A DNA stretch of 64,000 nucleotides from Diplosphaera chodatii (lineage: Eukaryota > Chlorophyta > Trebouxiophyceae > Prasiolales > Stichococcaceae): assembly GCA_032358165.1 (NCBI GenBank), contig JAALGY010000031.1, positions 2,170,001 to 2,234,000 of the forward strand, in the 5' to 3' direction. The position numbers and the translations under genes were made by a program. The notes under the pieces are model-generated. The model was given only the letters and a program-made list of their open reading frames with translations. It ran no database searches and was not told where the DNA came from. Shown here one piece after another: positions 24,643 to 36,775 of this stretch (within the stretch, counting starts at the first letter, position 1; every line of letters begins with the position of its first letter).

Positions 24643-27041
24643 CTACTGTGGTCTTTGCCTGCCAGTACTGACAGCATCCTCTAGCAGCTGCCTTGCTGTC
24701 TCTGCATGCTGCAGCGCCGAGCCCTTGCCCTGCATGCGACCCGCCCGCCCGCCGCCCTTGCCGCCAATCTGCTGCATCACCGACGGCCCGACCCCCTTGA
24801 CAAGCTCAGGCGGCCCCTGCAGCAGGAAGCTGCCCTCCACCGCACCCCCCGCCTCCCTGGCCGCCCCTGTGCAGCAGGGCGCACAGCTTGCTCGGGGTTT
24901 GCCAGATAGCCGCATGCAAGTATGCAAAAGCTGGTGCCTCCACAAAAAAGGTTGCAGACTCAGCAAGGGAGCCAGGGCGTTTCCGGGTGAAGGACCCGCT
25001 GCGGCATTGGATCACTGGGCGCTCCGCACCGCTGTCAGCTGTGAGGAGCATGGTGCAGTCTGGCTCTGCATCCGACACCGCTGAAGCGATGGCGCTGAGG
25101 AACGGCATGTCGGCGCCGCTGCGGTGCAGCGCCACCACCTTGCCTGCAATGCATCACCCTTTGCGCTCAGATGCAGCCTTCCATCTGCAGCGGGTCATTG
25201 TCATGACGACCGCAAGCCTTCAGCTCAAAACTGCGAGGTCCAGTTGTGTGCTGTGACCAAGTTGCACTGCGGAGCGTTGCACACGGGCACAATGCCAGGT
25301 GTGCATCCAGTAGTGCACTCACTGGTGGGCATCGTGGCGACGAGGCGGTCCGCCAGCATGCCGGCCAGCTCCTCGTTGGCAGCCCGCAGCGCCCTGGCAG
25401 ACTCGCGGCGCTCACTCTGCAGCCGTGCCACCGCTGCCTCATGCTCTGCTGCCTGGCACGACAATGCCTGCGATACAGCGACTATCAGCTTGGGCCACGG
25501 TTGGCTTCTGCTTGTCCATGCTGCTTCAAAGGAATGGGGAACCATTGCTCCACTGGAGTGCATGAATGCTCAGGCGTGGCAGTAAGTTGCTGCGCATGCC
25601 AGCTTTGCCACCCCGAGGTGCCTGATCTCTCACTGCATTGAGGCGCGCCTCCCGCAGCAGCATGTCCGAGAGCACGCTGAGAGCGCGGTCGCCGGCCAGA
25701 AACTGCAGCATGACGTTCCCGCGCACCCTGGACACGCCAGCGATCTGCAGACAAAACACATCGGAGTGGTGGTGTGGCACTCCAATGGGCACGGGCACCG
25801 CCACTGCAGCCTGTCATGCGCAGGGCACCCAGAGTACCCGGCCGCCTGCATGGCACCCCCTGTGCACCTTGAGGAGCTGGATCTCGGACAGCGAGCGCAG
25901 GTGCGTCCCGCCGCAGGGGTTCAGGTCCAGGGTGTCCAGCTCCAGCATCCTGAGCCCATCCTGCAGACATCCAGAAGCCCACATTGCTCTGGCCGACCAG
26001 TATCAAGGTTGTCAAGGCTTTTGAATGAGAACATGCAGGGGGCGATGAGCTGCTGCTCCGCGCCTTGATCTTATCCGCCGGCGGCAGGGCGCCGCGAAAC
26101 AGAGGAGATGCCGCCGCCTCATCAGCGTGTGCAGCGTCATACACCCACACCCGCACCGCCCGGGCCCGCTGGATCTCGGCATTGCACCGCGACTCGATGG
26201 CGCTGACCTGCGTGCAGCAGCTGCGCTGCAGGCTGGTGTAAACGCCTGCGCCATGTGCTGCAGAGCTGCTGTTGCCGCTGCATGCGGCAGTGCTGGTCCT
26301 GCGGCGGCGTCCATGCGGCGTCCATGCAGCCGAGGGCGAGATCATGCACTGGGGTCACCTCCGCGGCTGACAGCGACTTTGTGCCCAGCTCGACGCTGAC
26401 GAGCGGCCTGGCTGCTGCGTCGCCACGCTGCCAGGGGTGTAGGTCCCAGCCTAACGTCTTTGCGCCTGATGTCAGCTCCGCTACCGCGCTGAGCATGTGC
26501 TGACCCTGCCACAGAGAGTATGGCAATTTGTGATGCTCGCCTGCCTGAGGAGCTGACATGCAGACTACTGCTGCTTCATGTTGTGAAAAGCACTCGCGGA
26601 CCCACCGTGTGGTGCTGCATATGGTCAAAGCGCCGCTGCCAGTCAAGCGTGACTGAGACGGGAGCGCCCACTGGAAGCGCCGCCGATACTGTGTGCACAA
26701 TGGCCCCGCTGGCATCTCGCTGCACGTCCAGAACGCTGACGGGTGTGCCGTCTTCACCTGTGAGCGTGCCGCGGTCGGCTGGCTGGCCGCCACCTGAGCA
26801 CGGTGCAGCAGCATTTGAGCATGCGGTGTACTGCGGCGGTGGCCCAGCGTTCATCTGCGAGTGGCAGGCGGTATCATATATCGTCCTTACCTCCAGGGTA
26901 CAACACCGTGTGAGAGAGCTGTACAACCCAGGCATCTCTCGAAGTCCCCCTTCTGCTGCCGGCACCCTGTGTAGCGCCGCACGCAGTGACCGTGGCTGTG
27001 CACTGTGTCGCGTAGCTGTTGTCCAGACACAGCAAGCTCAT
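24643..27041 (-). CDS. AARSD1: Alanyl-tRNA editing protein (AARSD1/AlaX-like) (multi-exon)
   Basis: This free-standing editing factor hydrolyses mischarged Ser-tRNA(Ala) or Gly-tRNA(Ala). Exon 1 starts with ATG at 27041 (MSLLCLDNSYATQCTATV) and ends HTVLYPG before a GTAAGG donor. Exon 2 continues GGGQPADRGTL (~26800) and reaches RRFDHMQHHT, and the next exon gives GQHMLSAVAE (~26510), so the zinc motif HxxxH is intact. Later exons carry NAEIQRARAV (~26180) and NPCGGTHLRSLSEIQLL (~25900), supplying the second zinc motif CxxxH. Then VRGNVMLQFLAGDRAL (~25700), a coiled coil ARLQSERRESARALRAANEE (~25400), HRSGADMPFLSAIASAV (~25110), and the C-terminal oligomerisation-like domain GSFLLQGPPELVKGVGPSVM, GKGGGRAGRMQGKG, ending TAG at 24643. 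Domain order and all four metal ligands match animal AARSD1; there is no aminoacylation domain. Confidence 0.9.
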
Positions 27042-27583
27042 GATGCTGCCCTACATTGGAATGCACAGCAGGCCTGAACCGCTTTGTAGGCTTTGTGAGG
27101 GGTTGTAAGTGTTCGTCGGATAGTGTGCTTCACTTCGGTTTCGCACGCCACAAGACCGCGCTGTCAAACATGAGCTTGTATGATAGTGAATGACAGTTGT
27201 GTGGTGCCAGATGCTGGCTTGCAACCAGGCGCCATCTACGCGGTGCAGCACCTCATTGTTTGCACGACCACGCACGACACCGCACGTGTCTCAGGTTCTG
27301 GGTTCTCATTCGAACCCGTCACGCTGACCACACTCGTGCTTGTGCGTTCTTGTCATAGGCGACGCTATCGTCCAGCGACTGCATCATACTAGAGGTGACA
27401 CCGCCGCGGTGCGTCGTTCCTGTTCTAGTTTCGCCAGGTGGCACCCCTCACACGCAGCTACGCCCAAGGTGCTGCGTCGGCCGCAACGTGAACTTCTGCG
27501 GCCATGGCCCGCCGGCACAGCAGCTAGAGCGTCAGCTAGCACGACCTCGTTGCCGGCGGCAGCCGAAGCAAGTCGTCGGTTGT
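27042..27583. other. Divergent promoter region between AARSD1-like (-) and XBAT-like (+)
   Basis: Start codons at 27041 (-) and 27584 (+) face away from each other, so about 540 bp must contain both promoters and 5' UTRs. No other element was recognised. Confidence 0.5.
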
Positions 27584-30500
27584 AATGGGCGCCGGTTGCT
27601 CCCGGGAGGCGCGTGGCCGGGCGCTGCTGTCCGCCGTGGGCGGCGGCAACACCGCGGTGGTGCAGCAGGTGAGCGCAGGGCTGCCATGCAAGCGCAGCAC
27701 GATGTCCCCCGGCAGCAGCCGTCGGTTGGCAACCACCTGAGTCATCACATCCCTGACTGTTGCCTGAGACCTGTGTGGCTGTCTGGCCGCAGATGCTGGA
27801 GGAAAACGCGCAGCTGGCCTTCTACGTGCCTCTGCACACCCGGCGGACGCCGTGCTTCGTGGCAGCAGGTGCTGAACTGTCGTCTCCCCCTGCTGGTGCC
27901 TGGGGCTGATGCCTAGCTGGTACACTGCGCAACCTGCAGAGCGCTGGACGCCCTCAGCTGGGGGCCTGCTCATCGGCACACTCACGCATGCAGAGCGGGG
28001 CGACCTGGAGGTGCTGAGGCTGGTGCACGAGGCGGCGCAGCGGGCGCCGCCGTCGGCCAAGCTGTGCCTCGACCAGCCGGGCCCGCGCATGCGCACCGCC
28101 CTCATGGCGGCCTGCCAGCTCGGGTGAGGCCGCCGTCTGACGCCGGGCCAGTGATGTGCTGCGTAGGGACACTGCATGCTGCGTGCCAGACAGGCAGTAC
28201 GGCAGTGAGTCTGGGCTCTACGTGTTTTGCGACGCTTTCTTGAGCCGGGTATTAGTAGCCCGGCTCAAGCCCTCTCTGACCTGTTATCCGGCTGTGCAAA
28301 CACGCAACGGCTTCCAGGCGCATGTGCTCACTGCGCATCCGCCGCGCAGCGGGCGGGCCGTTGGCCACGCATCACTGACGGCGTGCACTGCGCCCCGCGG
28401 CAGGCACCTGGACTGCGTGGACTACCTGCTGACGGCGGGCGCGGACGCGACGCTCGTCACGTTCACGGTGCGCCGCGAGACGGCGCTGCACCTGGCGGCC
28501 GGCAACGCGCACTCCGCCTGCGCCGCCCGCCTGCTGGACGCGAGCGTGGCAGACCCCTCCGGCGCCTCCCGCCGCCTCGCCAACATCGTCAGCGTCAACG
28601 TGCGGCACGCTCCGTTGCCGCTGCACGCCCGTGCTGCACTGCACAGCTGTCACTCACACCAGACACAAGCCTGTGCGGCTGGCGGCCACAGGCCTGCGAC
28701 ATGCTGTTGCTGCTGTCGCAGGGGGCGCGGTACATCGATGCGGTCAACGGCGCGGGCCTGTGCGCGCTGCACCTGGCCACCCTGCAGGGCAGCGCCTCCA
28801 CGGTGCGTCGAAACCTCGGCTGCGAACGACACGTGCTGCCTCCTGCGCCGTCTGCAGCAGCTGCATATCTACCGTGTCCTCGCAGCCCCCCTTGCTGGCG
28901 GTTGACGCCTGACGCCATTCGAAGCAGGTGCGGGCGCTGATCCGGGGCGGGGCGTCGCTGGATGCGCAGATCGCGGGGGGACGGGCCCGGCCGACCAGCA
29001 ACTGGATGTGCGCGGGGTCCACGGCGCTGCACCTGGCCTGCGCGCGGGGGATGCCCACCATCGCCGCCATCCTGCTGGACGCGCAGGCCGCCAACCCAGG
29101 TGCATAGCTGACCATGCAGGATGTGGATCGCATGTGGGGTTCCTGCGTTTGCAGCACAGCTTAGATGCCGATATCGAGTGCAACGTTCCGTAGGCTATGT
29201 GTGCGTCCACAAGGCTGAGTGTTGTCTGTCTGCGCGGGCAGGTGCTGCGGACCTGCGGCGCATCCGCAACAGCCGCGGCCTCAAGCCCAGCCAGTGTGCG
29301 CGGCTGGAGGGGCACCACGACATCGCGCGCCTCCTGCACGCCGCGCCCCCGCCCCCAGGTGCGGCGCTCGACGGCGGTAACAGGTGCACACGCGGTGCAG
29401 TCCTCTGGGCCTTTTTGCAGCTCTGCTTGACTGAGTCGCAGTGTCCACGAGTGGGTCCAGGTCCAGATACGTGCAGGTGGCATATGTTACAGAATTTGAT
29501 GCTGTACGGCAGTTTGCAAGCCTTGTGTTTGGAGCCCAGCATGCACCGCGACTTCGCACTGTGGCTCACCCGCGCCTGCGGTCTGCAGGCATCCCGCCGC
29601 GGCGCAGCCGGCGGGCGACGGCGGAGCTGCGGGCGGCGCCCAGCCTGGAGGCGCTGATGCAGCTGCTGGTGGCGCGCGCCAAGCTGCTGCTCAGCCTGCG
29701 GTCCGTGGTGCAGGCGCAGCGCGAGGAGCAGGAGAGTGCAGCAAAGGAGGATGACCCGCGGGCGGCAGCGCCCCTGTGTCGGCGGAGGTCGCAAGGGAGC
29801 AGGGCGGCTCTGCTGATGCTTGCAGCCAGCGTCCCAGCAGCCAGCAGACCATGGACATCCTGCACCTGCTGGCGTCGCTGGACTTCACGCAGAGCAGCAG
29901 CGGCGCAGGTACGCACTTGCTGGCCAGCTGTCAAACCATAAGGCTGATGCGTCATGGTCAGGTCTGTGCTCCTCTGCACCATGATGGAGCTCTGTCACAG
30001 ATGATTTTGATGCTTCATCAATTTCATGTCTCTACTCGGTGGTCACACTCTGAGACACTGGGTTGCCACGTGTGGATTCATCTGTGTGTGCTCCCCTGTG
30101 TCTTGTTGCACGAGTGCCCTGATGTGGGCAATAGCCGGGCCGCTCACAGCAGTCCGAGGGGTCAGGCTGACTGCTTGGGCTGGGCTTTCAACACACAGGG
30201 CAGCGACACAGCACGTCTGCCATATCTGCGCTCAGACCCATCTCTGATGTGTGTGTGCAGGCGAGGCGGGCGGCCCGGGGCTGGAGGCGGCGCGCATCAT
30301 GGCCCCCGCCGAGCTGGCGCCGGGCGCCGCCACGCCCGAGATCACGGCGCCCTCCGGCCGCACCTACCGCTCCTACGCCGCCACCGCGCTCATGCAGGCG
30401 CGCGCCGCCCCCCGCACTGTGGGCATGTTGATGCTGTGCTGGCAGCTCCACCCGACTGGCGGCGGTGCATACACAGGGCGCTGACACAGCATTCCCTCTG

Positions 30501-32683
30501 GGGCAGGAAACATCTTGGCAGTTCTCGAGCTGCACGGCACGGCCGAGAGGCCATGGTGGGGTGTGTCGATGCGATCCCATGTACCATGGGTGCTGCAGGC
30601 TGCCCTGGACGCCATCGAGGCGGCCGCCCACGATGGGCCGGACGGCCTGGCGGGGGGCGTCGCCACCCCGGGCGGCGCGGTGTCGCAGGACCTGTTCGCC
30701 GCCGCGGCAGGTACGGCGCCGCCCGCCGCTGCGCCTGCTCTGATCACGCCCCCTGCCAGTCTTGTGCTCCTTGCTGGCGGGCACAGTGCACCAGCTTGCC
30801 ACGATCGCCTTGTCGTGCGGACCGTGCCAGGCCCGGACTGTCCGCGCCTGTCTCCCGCCTCGGTGCCTGCATTCATGGCCTCATGTCGGCAGTCCGCGCC
30901 CTGGTGACACCTACACTGTCGCTTCTTATCAATCAAGCTGCTGACTGTGGTGCAGAGGCCACAGCGGAGACCTGGGAGGCGGCGGCCCGGTCGTCGGTCG
31001 GCAGGCGCAGGCGGCGCCGCAACCGCGCCACCGCTGCCACCGCCGCAGTCAGCCTCGAGGTAGTTGCTGGGCTTGCTCTGCCGTCACAGCAGCACCTTGC
31101 CTGCCAGCAGGTTTTGCTGCAGATGGCTTCAGCCGCCTGCGAAGGCGGCTGTTCACTCGATCAAATTCACCTCTGTCTTGCATCTCGGCATGGCTTGGAC
31201 GGTTGCTGCAGCCTGTTGCATGCTCGTGCCGCGCCCTGCGACAGTTCTCCCCTCCAGAAGATCCTGTGTCAAAGCGGCGTGGGTGTGCGCGTCGCAGGAG
31301 CTGTTTCCCTCGGGCCCGCAGCCGTACGACCCGCTGGCGTACAGCTGGGTGCCGCCGGAGATGGCGGACACCATGACGCTGGCGGGGTGGTGGCGGCGCC
31401 GCCGGGACCGCCGCCGCCGCCGCGGCGCGACCCTGCCCCCAGCCAGCCCAGGTCAGTCATGCTTGCGTTGAGCGCAAATGTTTGCTGACAAGGTCCGCGG
31501 GTCAATCATCGGGCTGCAGCACCCTGCCCACTAGCCTGCTGTCGCAGCGCTGGCTTCTGGTCTGCTATGTCAGCGCTTGATCCTGGTGGTAGTCTCCCTG
31601 CGGAATGTCACATGGCTGTGCACTCATGAGTCTGCCTCACCGTATTATTGACCTGCCGCTCAGATACGCCAGAGGCGGCCTCGCCCGTGACGGAGGGCGA
31701 GCAGCAGCCCTCGTCCAGTGCCGGGCAGCGGGCGGGCCCCGCAATATCGCGCGGCTCCCTATTCGGGGCGCGCCCGCCCGCCGACGAGCCATTGGACTTT
31801 TCAGTGGACGACGGTGCGCCCCTGGCCGGCAGCGACGATGGCGCTGTGCCTGCAGCGGCGGCGCCGGCGCCGGCAGCGGGCAGCAGGGGCGGCAGCGCCG
31901 GCGGCCGGGGCGCCCACAGGGGGATGGCCGCATCCCCCCGGGGCCCGGGCAGCCCCGCGGCCAGCGAGCTCAGCGACGCGCACAGCGGCGACAGCAGCTC
32001 CTCGGGCGAGGAGGACGACGCGGCCCCCGTGTCGCCGCAGCCCGGCAAGTGCAGCCCGGTGGGTCCCCGCTCCGACCTTGCTGTTGGAGAGGCCCGCCGT
32101 CTGTGCCGACGGTTCCTGTGTCATCAGCGCGCGTCATGTCACACGAGGCCGTGTGAGCCGCACTTCTGGCGCTCGTGTCCCGCTTTTGAGGCACGCTTGG
32201 AGGTGAAGGGGTGCCGCCGCCTGGTGCAGGGTGCCGCTGCTGGCGCGTGGGAGTGCGGCGTGCCCAGCACCGCGGGCGACCACGAGGGCTGCGCCATCTG
32301 CATGGACGCCGGCGTCGAGGTGTGCTCAATCTACGGTCAAGTTGCTCACACAAACCACCCCAGCAGGGAACCGTACAGCCTTGGCCAAACGGCCCTTGCT
32401 GCGGGCTGATGCATGGTCGGACGGTGTGGAGCTGCTGGCGGCTGGCAGCGCATGCTCATGGTGTGGACGCGCTGGGGCGCAGGTGGCGGTGGGGGGGTGC
32501 GGGCACGGCCTGTGCGTCAGGTGCGCGTACCGGCTGTGCGCGCGGGGCGGGCTGGCGCTGCCCTGCTGCCCCTTCTGCCGCTCCACCATCGCCGCCTTCG
32601 AGGCGGCGCCGGGGCAGGAGGCGGCCGAGTCGGCAGACGGCCCGACCGCAGCAGGCGGCGCAGCGGTGGCGGCGGCAAGTTGA
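27584..32683 (+). CDS. Ankyrin-repeat RING E3 ubiquitin ligase, XBAT-like (multi-exon)
   Basis: ATG at 27584 gives MGAGCSREARGRALL; Gly2 and Cys5 form a classic N-myristoylation/palmitoylation signal, so the protein is probably membrane-anchored. Ankyrin repeats follow: LEVLRLVHEAAQRAPP (28010), TALMAACQLG (28100), DCVDYLLTAGADATLV (28410), ETALHLAAGNAHSACAARLL (28480), LCALHLATLQGSAS (28755), GSTALHLACARGMPTIAAIL (29015) and GLKPSQCARLEGHHDIARLL (29275). A long Ala/Arg/Ser-rich, partly acidic linker (~29570-32040) leads to a C-terminal RING: CAICMDAGVEV (~32290), then CGHGLCVRCAYRLC and CCPFCRSTI (~32495-32590). TGA is at 32681-32683. The architecture and the AGSTALHxA repeat resemble plant XBAT31/32/35. 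Exon limits in the linker are uncertain, and the frame changes near 29771 without an obvious intron. A TGTAA signal lies at 32934. Confidence 0.82.
28239..28269. repeat. Perfect 11-bp inverted repeat in an XBAT-like intron
   Basis: CTTGAGCCGGG (28239-28249), a 9-nt loop, and CCCGGCTCAAG (28259-28269) are exact reverse complements, lying in the intron between the second and third ankyrin exons. Confidence 0.85.
31130..31151. repeat. Perfect 9-bp hairpin with GCGA tetraloop in an XBAT-like intron
   Basis: CAGCCGCCT (31130-31138), loop GCGA, and AGGCGGCTG (31143-31151). GCGA is a GNRA-type tetraloop, which would make a very stable RNA hairpin. Confidence 0.8.
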
Positions 32684-33433
32684 CTCTGTAGGGTGTGGCG
32701 CATCCGCGGCTGGGGCGCGTGCCGACTTCTACCACGGTTTTGGGACGATGACGTCGGAGGCTTGGAACCTTGCACCTTTGTTTGAGTGTTGAAAGCTTGG
32801 GAACGCACACCGTCGTTTGAGCTGCTGGTTCTGCCTGGTCTTGTGTTGGCGCTGCTGGTGTTGGCAGGATGGATGCGTGCTCAGTTTACACACTGTTCGG
32901 TAATGTCCACTTGTTGCTTCGCTGCAACCCACATGTAACGCTGCTACCAACACCAATCACAATGCTGACAACGATGAAGCTCCAGCCAGCCTGGTCCGTT
33001 GAATCGGATCAGGCAGAGCACATGCTGCCTGAGGTTCTGCTACCCTAGTAGTTCTGCTGCTCACTCCCTACCGCTGCAAAGGAAGCCGCAGAAGCATGAC
33101 ACGCAGCAACGCATGGCAGCTCATGGGCCACAGGTGACTATCATGCACACAAGGCAGCGCCCCTCAGCATCTGGCAACATTCTGAGCGGCGCTTTGGGGG
33201 TCCCAGAAACAAATTGCAGCATCTGCCCTGAAAAAGATTGGTGCGACACAGGCCCCTGAAAAAGCATGCTGCTCCATCCGAAGGATCATGTGGCGTCTGG
33301 TGGCCATCCCTCCGACGTGCTGTACACGGTGGCCGTGCTGACCCATTCCTGCCGCCCCGCTAGCTACCCAGCGGGCAGCTCACGCTGCACCTGTGCCTGC
33401 CGCCGCCGCCGCGGATCGCAGCCGGGCGGGCCC
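32684..33433. other. Convergent intergenic region between XBAT-like (+) and M11 protease (-)
   Basis: It holds both 3' UTRs. The only signal seen is TGTAA at 32934-32938 for the plus-strand gene. No coding exon was recognised. Confidence 0.5.
32934..32938 (+). terminator. TGTAA poly(A) signal of the XBAT-like gene
   Basis: TGTAA occurs 250 nt after the TGA stop at 32683, a usual distance for green-algal nuclear genes. Confidence 0.5.
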
Positions 33434-36400
33434 TCACTTCGTGATGCACACCTCCTTGCTGGCTGTTGACTTGGCGTTGAAGTTGTACGCCACCACCTGG
33501 TAGCACACCTGCAGGGATGACAGGCTGTGGTCAGCGACTCGGCATGTTAGCGATGGTCGCTGACCGACACTGTGGCGGCTTTGATGTGTGGCCTGACGGC
33601 CTTTGGGGGCGCAGCTACCTTGGTGCGCTTGGCGAACTTCTTGGTGTCCACCCAGTAGCGGACGTTCCCACTCCTGACGTCCTTCACCAGGCTGTTGACG
33701 CTGAGCTTCACAAGGCCCAGCAGGTTAAGCAGGCCCGTCTTGCGGTAGATCAGGACCCCATCCTGCAGGTTTTGAGGGGCAGCTCATCAGACACAGCGTC
33801 CGGCACACTGATGAAGTGTGCGCTTGCTGCTCGGGCCAATGCCAAGGTCACTTACCGCTAAGTTCTTGGGGTCTGCCGCCCAGTCGACCCTGGTGTACCC
33901 ATTGCTGGCAGCCTGCAGGGCAGAGGAGCCTATGGTTGGCCTCCATCACGGACGAAAAGGCAGCTGCATTGCCTGCAGCCGTGCATTCAACTCGAAGCAG
34001 CTAACAGGCTGGTGCATGACCGGGGCAGGTCACGAACACCTGTCAGCTGCCCGACTCCTGAACAGCGGGCTGCTCACCCGGACTCTGATGGCGCCGGGGA
34101 TGGAGGGCCGCCCAACCACTTTCCGCTTGCCCCAGTTGGCCATCATGCGCAGCACCGCCAGGTCATCCAGGGTCGCCGTCGCGTCCGCATAGTTCTTCAC
34201 GCCCACCGCCTTCTTGCCCGCCTTGATGACCGGGTTGCTGCAGCAGGAACATCGGCTGGTGGTCACTTGCCTGCCGTCCAGCAGTTTGAGCAGGCCTGAT
34301 CTCACGGGTGACAACCTGCTTTGCTATGCAGAAGATCGTTTTGTCCACACGATGGGCACTGCAGGTCTGCCTAGTGCTTGTCGAAGCGCTGGCCACCTAA
34401 ATCACCTGAAGTACGGGATGCGCGGGCAGGGTGCGCAGTTGGGGCAGTTCGTGTAGGGGCTGCACGGGTACGCCATGATGGTGCTGAACTGCCCGGGCAC
34501 ACGGTACCCGAAGGATGACGGCTTGTATGGCGTGCCTGCAGGCGGAGGCAGCGGCATGTCGTCAGCTGACACATACATAGCAACCCTGCTTTGTGACTGC
34601 CTCCGTGGGTCAGGCACCACCTCGTAGAGCAGGCAGTTCTCGGGATATTGCTTCTAGACCAAGCGCAGCGCCATAGACTGGCGGCGGTCAGAGCCCCACC
34701 CGCGGTGTACTGGTCGTGGTCGTGCTGCATGCCGAAGTTGTGGCCCAGCTCGTGGGCAAGCGTCAGCGGCAGGCAGTTGGGCGCGATCACGGAGAACGGC
34801 CAGGCGAAGGTGGCGGGGCTGTTCATCACGTACGCCAGCCCGCAGTAGCTGGCGTCGTTGGAGATCAGCACCATGGCATCCAGCCCGTAGCGTGCACGGA
34901 TCTGCCGGCGGACAAAAGACAGTCTTGAAACGGGATCAACAATCAACCAACCAACCATCATCGTCCTCTACTCCCATTGGAGTTGCAAGACAGCAGCAGC
35001 TCAGTGATGCTGAAGCAGCACGGAGCAGGCGCACGAGCGAGGTCAGCATACCCTGTGCGCCTCGTCCATCGGGCCATCGCCGTTGGTGGCGAACGACGAC
35101 AGCGTGGCCCCCATGTCGTGGCCCACCGTGTCCGCGGAGTACCCACTCACATAGCCTGCGCAGGAGGAAGCAGCAACTTGACGCATCCACAGAGCTGCTT
35201 CAGGCAGGCATCACATATGGTTGCCAAACTGCTCAGGGCATTCTGGCCGTCTCAGCTGCATACAGTATTCAGGCTCACCCATGTACACGAGCCGCAGCCG
35301 CAGCTTGAGCTTGCTGGCGACATACACGGCGTTGGTGGCGACCACCGCGGCGCGGATCTTGGCCTGCATCTGTGGGATTCCTCCCACTGCCTTCTGCGCA
35401 TTGGCCGTCCAGAAGACGCCGATGTCCACCTGCGGAGCACAGGGCAAGAGGCGGTCAGTACACCGGGCCATCCCAGGAAGTGCAAGAGTGACCAGGCAGC
35501 AACACTGAATGGGGCCAGCACGGGCACGTCGCTCCATGTCCCACCTGGCCAGGGGACTCCAGCAGCTGCCGGCCCATGAGCCGCCTGCCGGCGGCGGCGG
35601 TGGGCGCCCTGTTCACGTGGGCGGCCGCCGCCTTGGCCGCCGTGGGCGCCGGGGTGGGCGCCGGGGTGGCGGCCCGCGACGCGGCGTCCAGGTGCTGCGG
35701 CTTGTGGTACACCTGCGCCACGCCCGGCGGTATGACCGGCTTGGGGTGCTCCCTGGGCAACCTGCCGTCGTCCACCTGCAGGAGCGGGGTAGCGGCAACC
35801 GTGGATGAGCATGCACATCTTTGGTCCAATCATCTCATGCGACGCCTCTCATCAGAGACCAGCTCATTGTCACCAAAGCAGCTCCGGAGTCCACTCATGC
35901 CAGCAGATTGCAGGGCGTGCACTGCATGCAAACACACCTTGTAGACTGAGTAGGTGCTGCCCTCTCTGTACTCGATGTTGTGCGTCTCCCCCTTCATCAT
36001 GATCGAGCCGGACACCACCCCCGAAGGCGAGGTGGTGACGGCCACGATGCTGAAGGGATCGTCTGCCACCGTGCCGACCCAGGACGTGGTACCTGCGGTT
36101 GTTTAGCACGGTGTATAGCCCTGTTACCATCTCGCTGCAAGCCTCCTATCTCGTGTTACATGGGTACCGTCCGGGCTGCCGTATCAGTGCCAACAGGGCC
36201 GCCGGCTGCGTGCGGCGTCTCTTGAGGCTCGCAGTCGGGGCTAGCAGTCAATTCCCACCTGCGTCTGCGCCGTAGTCGACCAGGGCTGCGCGCTGGTTGA
36301 CCCCCGGCTGCAGGCCGCCCTGCAAGGTCGCGTTGAGACACGGGGTCTGGAGCAACATCTCGCCGCTCTGCAGCGCCGCCGCGTTCAGCCGCATAACCGA

Positions 36401-36775
36401 CCAGCAGCCGCTGTCTGCGGGGCCCCGGGGGGCTGTGATGGCAATCCTGGCGTTGGCTGCACCTGCCATCCAGTGCGTCATGGAATTACTACGTCATCAT
36501 TTCCGTGATGTGCGCGGATGCGCAGGGAACATTGTTGCGTCCAGACTGATGCATGCAAGCCAACGCTGCACAAGGAGAGCTGGTTGAGGCCGGCAGTTGT
36601 GGTTCGGGTGCCGGGTGCCCCTCCTGATCAACCTGGTCAGAAGTACAACAAGCGCATGCCCGCAGTCACCTGGTAATGCCTGAAACAGGGCCGGAGCTGC
36701 CGAGACGCCGGCTCCGCTGATTGCCAGCAAGCTGACTGCTATGAGCAACGCTTTCCGGCTGATATTTCTTGCCAT
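33434..36775 (-). CDS. Secreted gametolysin-like M11 metalloprotease (multi-exon)
   Basis: M11 peptidases (gametolysin/autolysin) are zinc proteases that digest algal cell-wall glycoproteins. ATG at 36775 begins a clear signal peptide, MARNISRKALLIAVSLLAIS, with probable cleavage near GVSAAPA. Pro-region exons include RAALVDYGADAGG (~36290), DDPFSIVAVTTSPSG (~36050) and GSIMMKGETHNIEYREGS (~35990). The catalytic domain has VDIGVFWTANAQKAVGG (~35420), KLKLRLRLVYMGEPEY (~35300), YGLDAMVLISNDASYCGLAY (~34880) and the zinc motif HELGHNFGMQHDHDQY (~34750), giving all three His ligands and the Glu. The Met-turn region is FSTIMAYPCSPYTNCP (~34480). The C-terminus, CYQVVAYNFNAKSTASKEVC (~33500-33440), looks like a fibronectin-III-type end. 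TGA is at 33434. It may act in wall turnover or gamete/daughter release; this is inference from the family. Confidence 0.86.
33529..33565. repeat. Perfect 10-bp inverted repeat in an M11 intron
   Basis: GGTCAGCGAC (33529-33538), a 17-nt loop, and GTCGCTGACC (33556-33565). It shares the GTCAGCGA core with the hairpin at 12410. Confidence 0.8.

Noticed and set aside
29776..31488. Longest single-frame ORF (570 codons, plus strand)
   Set aside because: It runs through introns and exons of the XBAT-like gene in mixed frames; the real exons, with intron borders and charged/Ala-rich segments, alternate frames across it.
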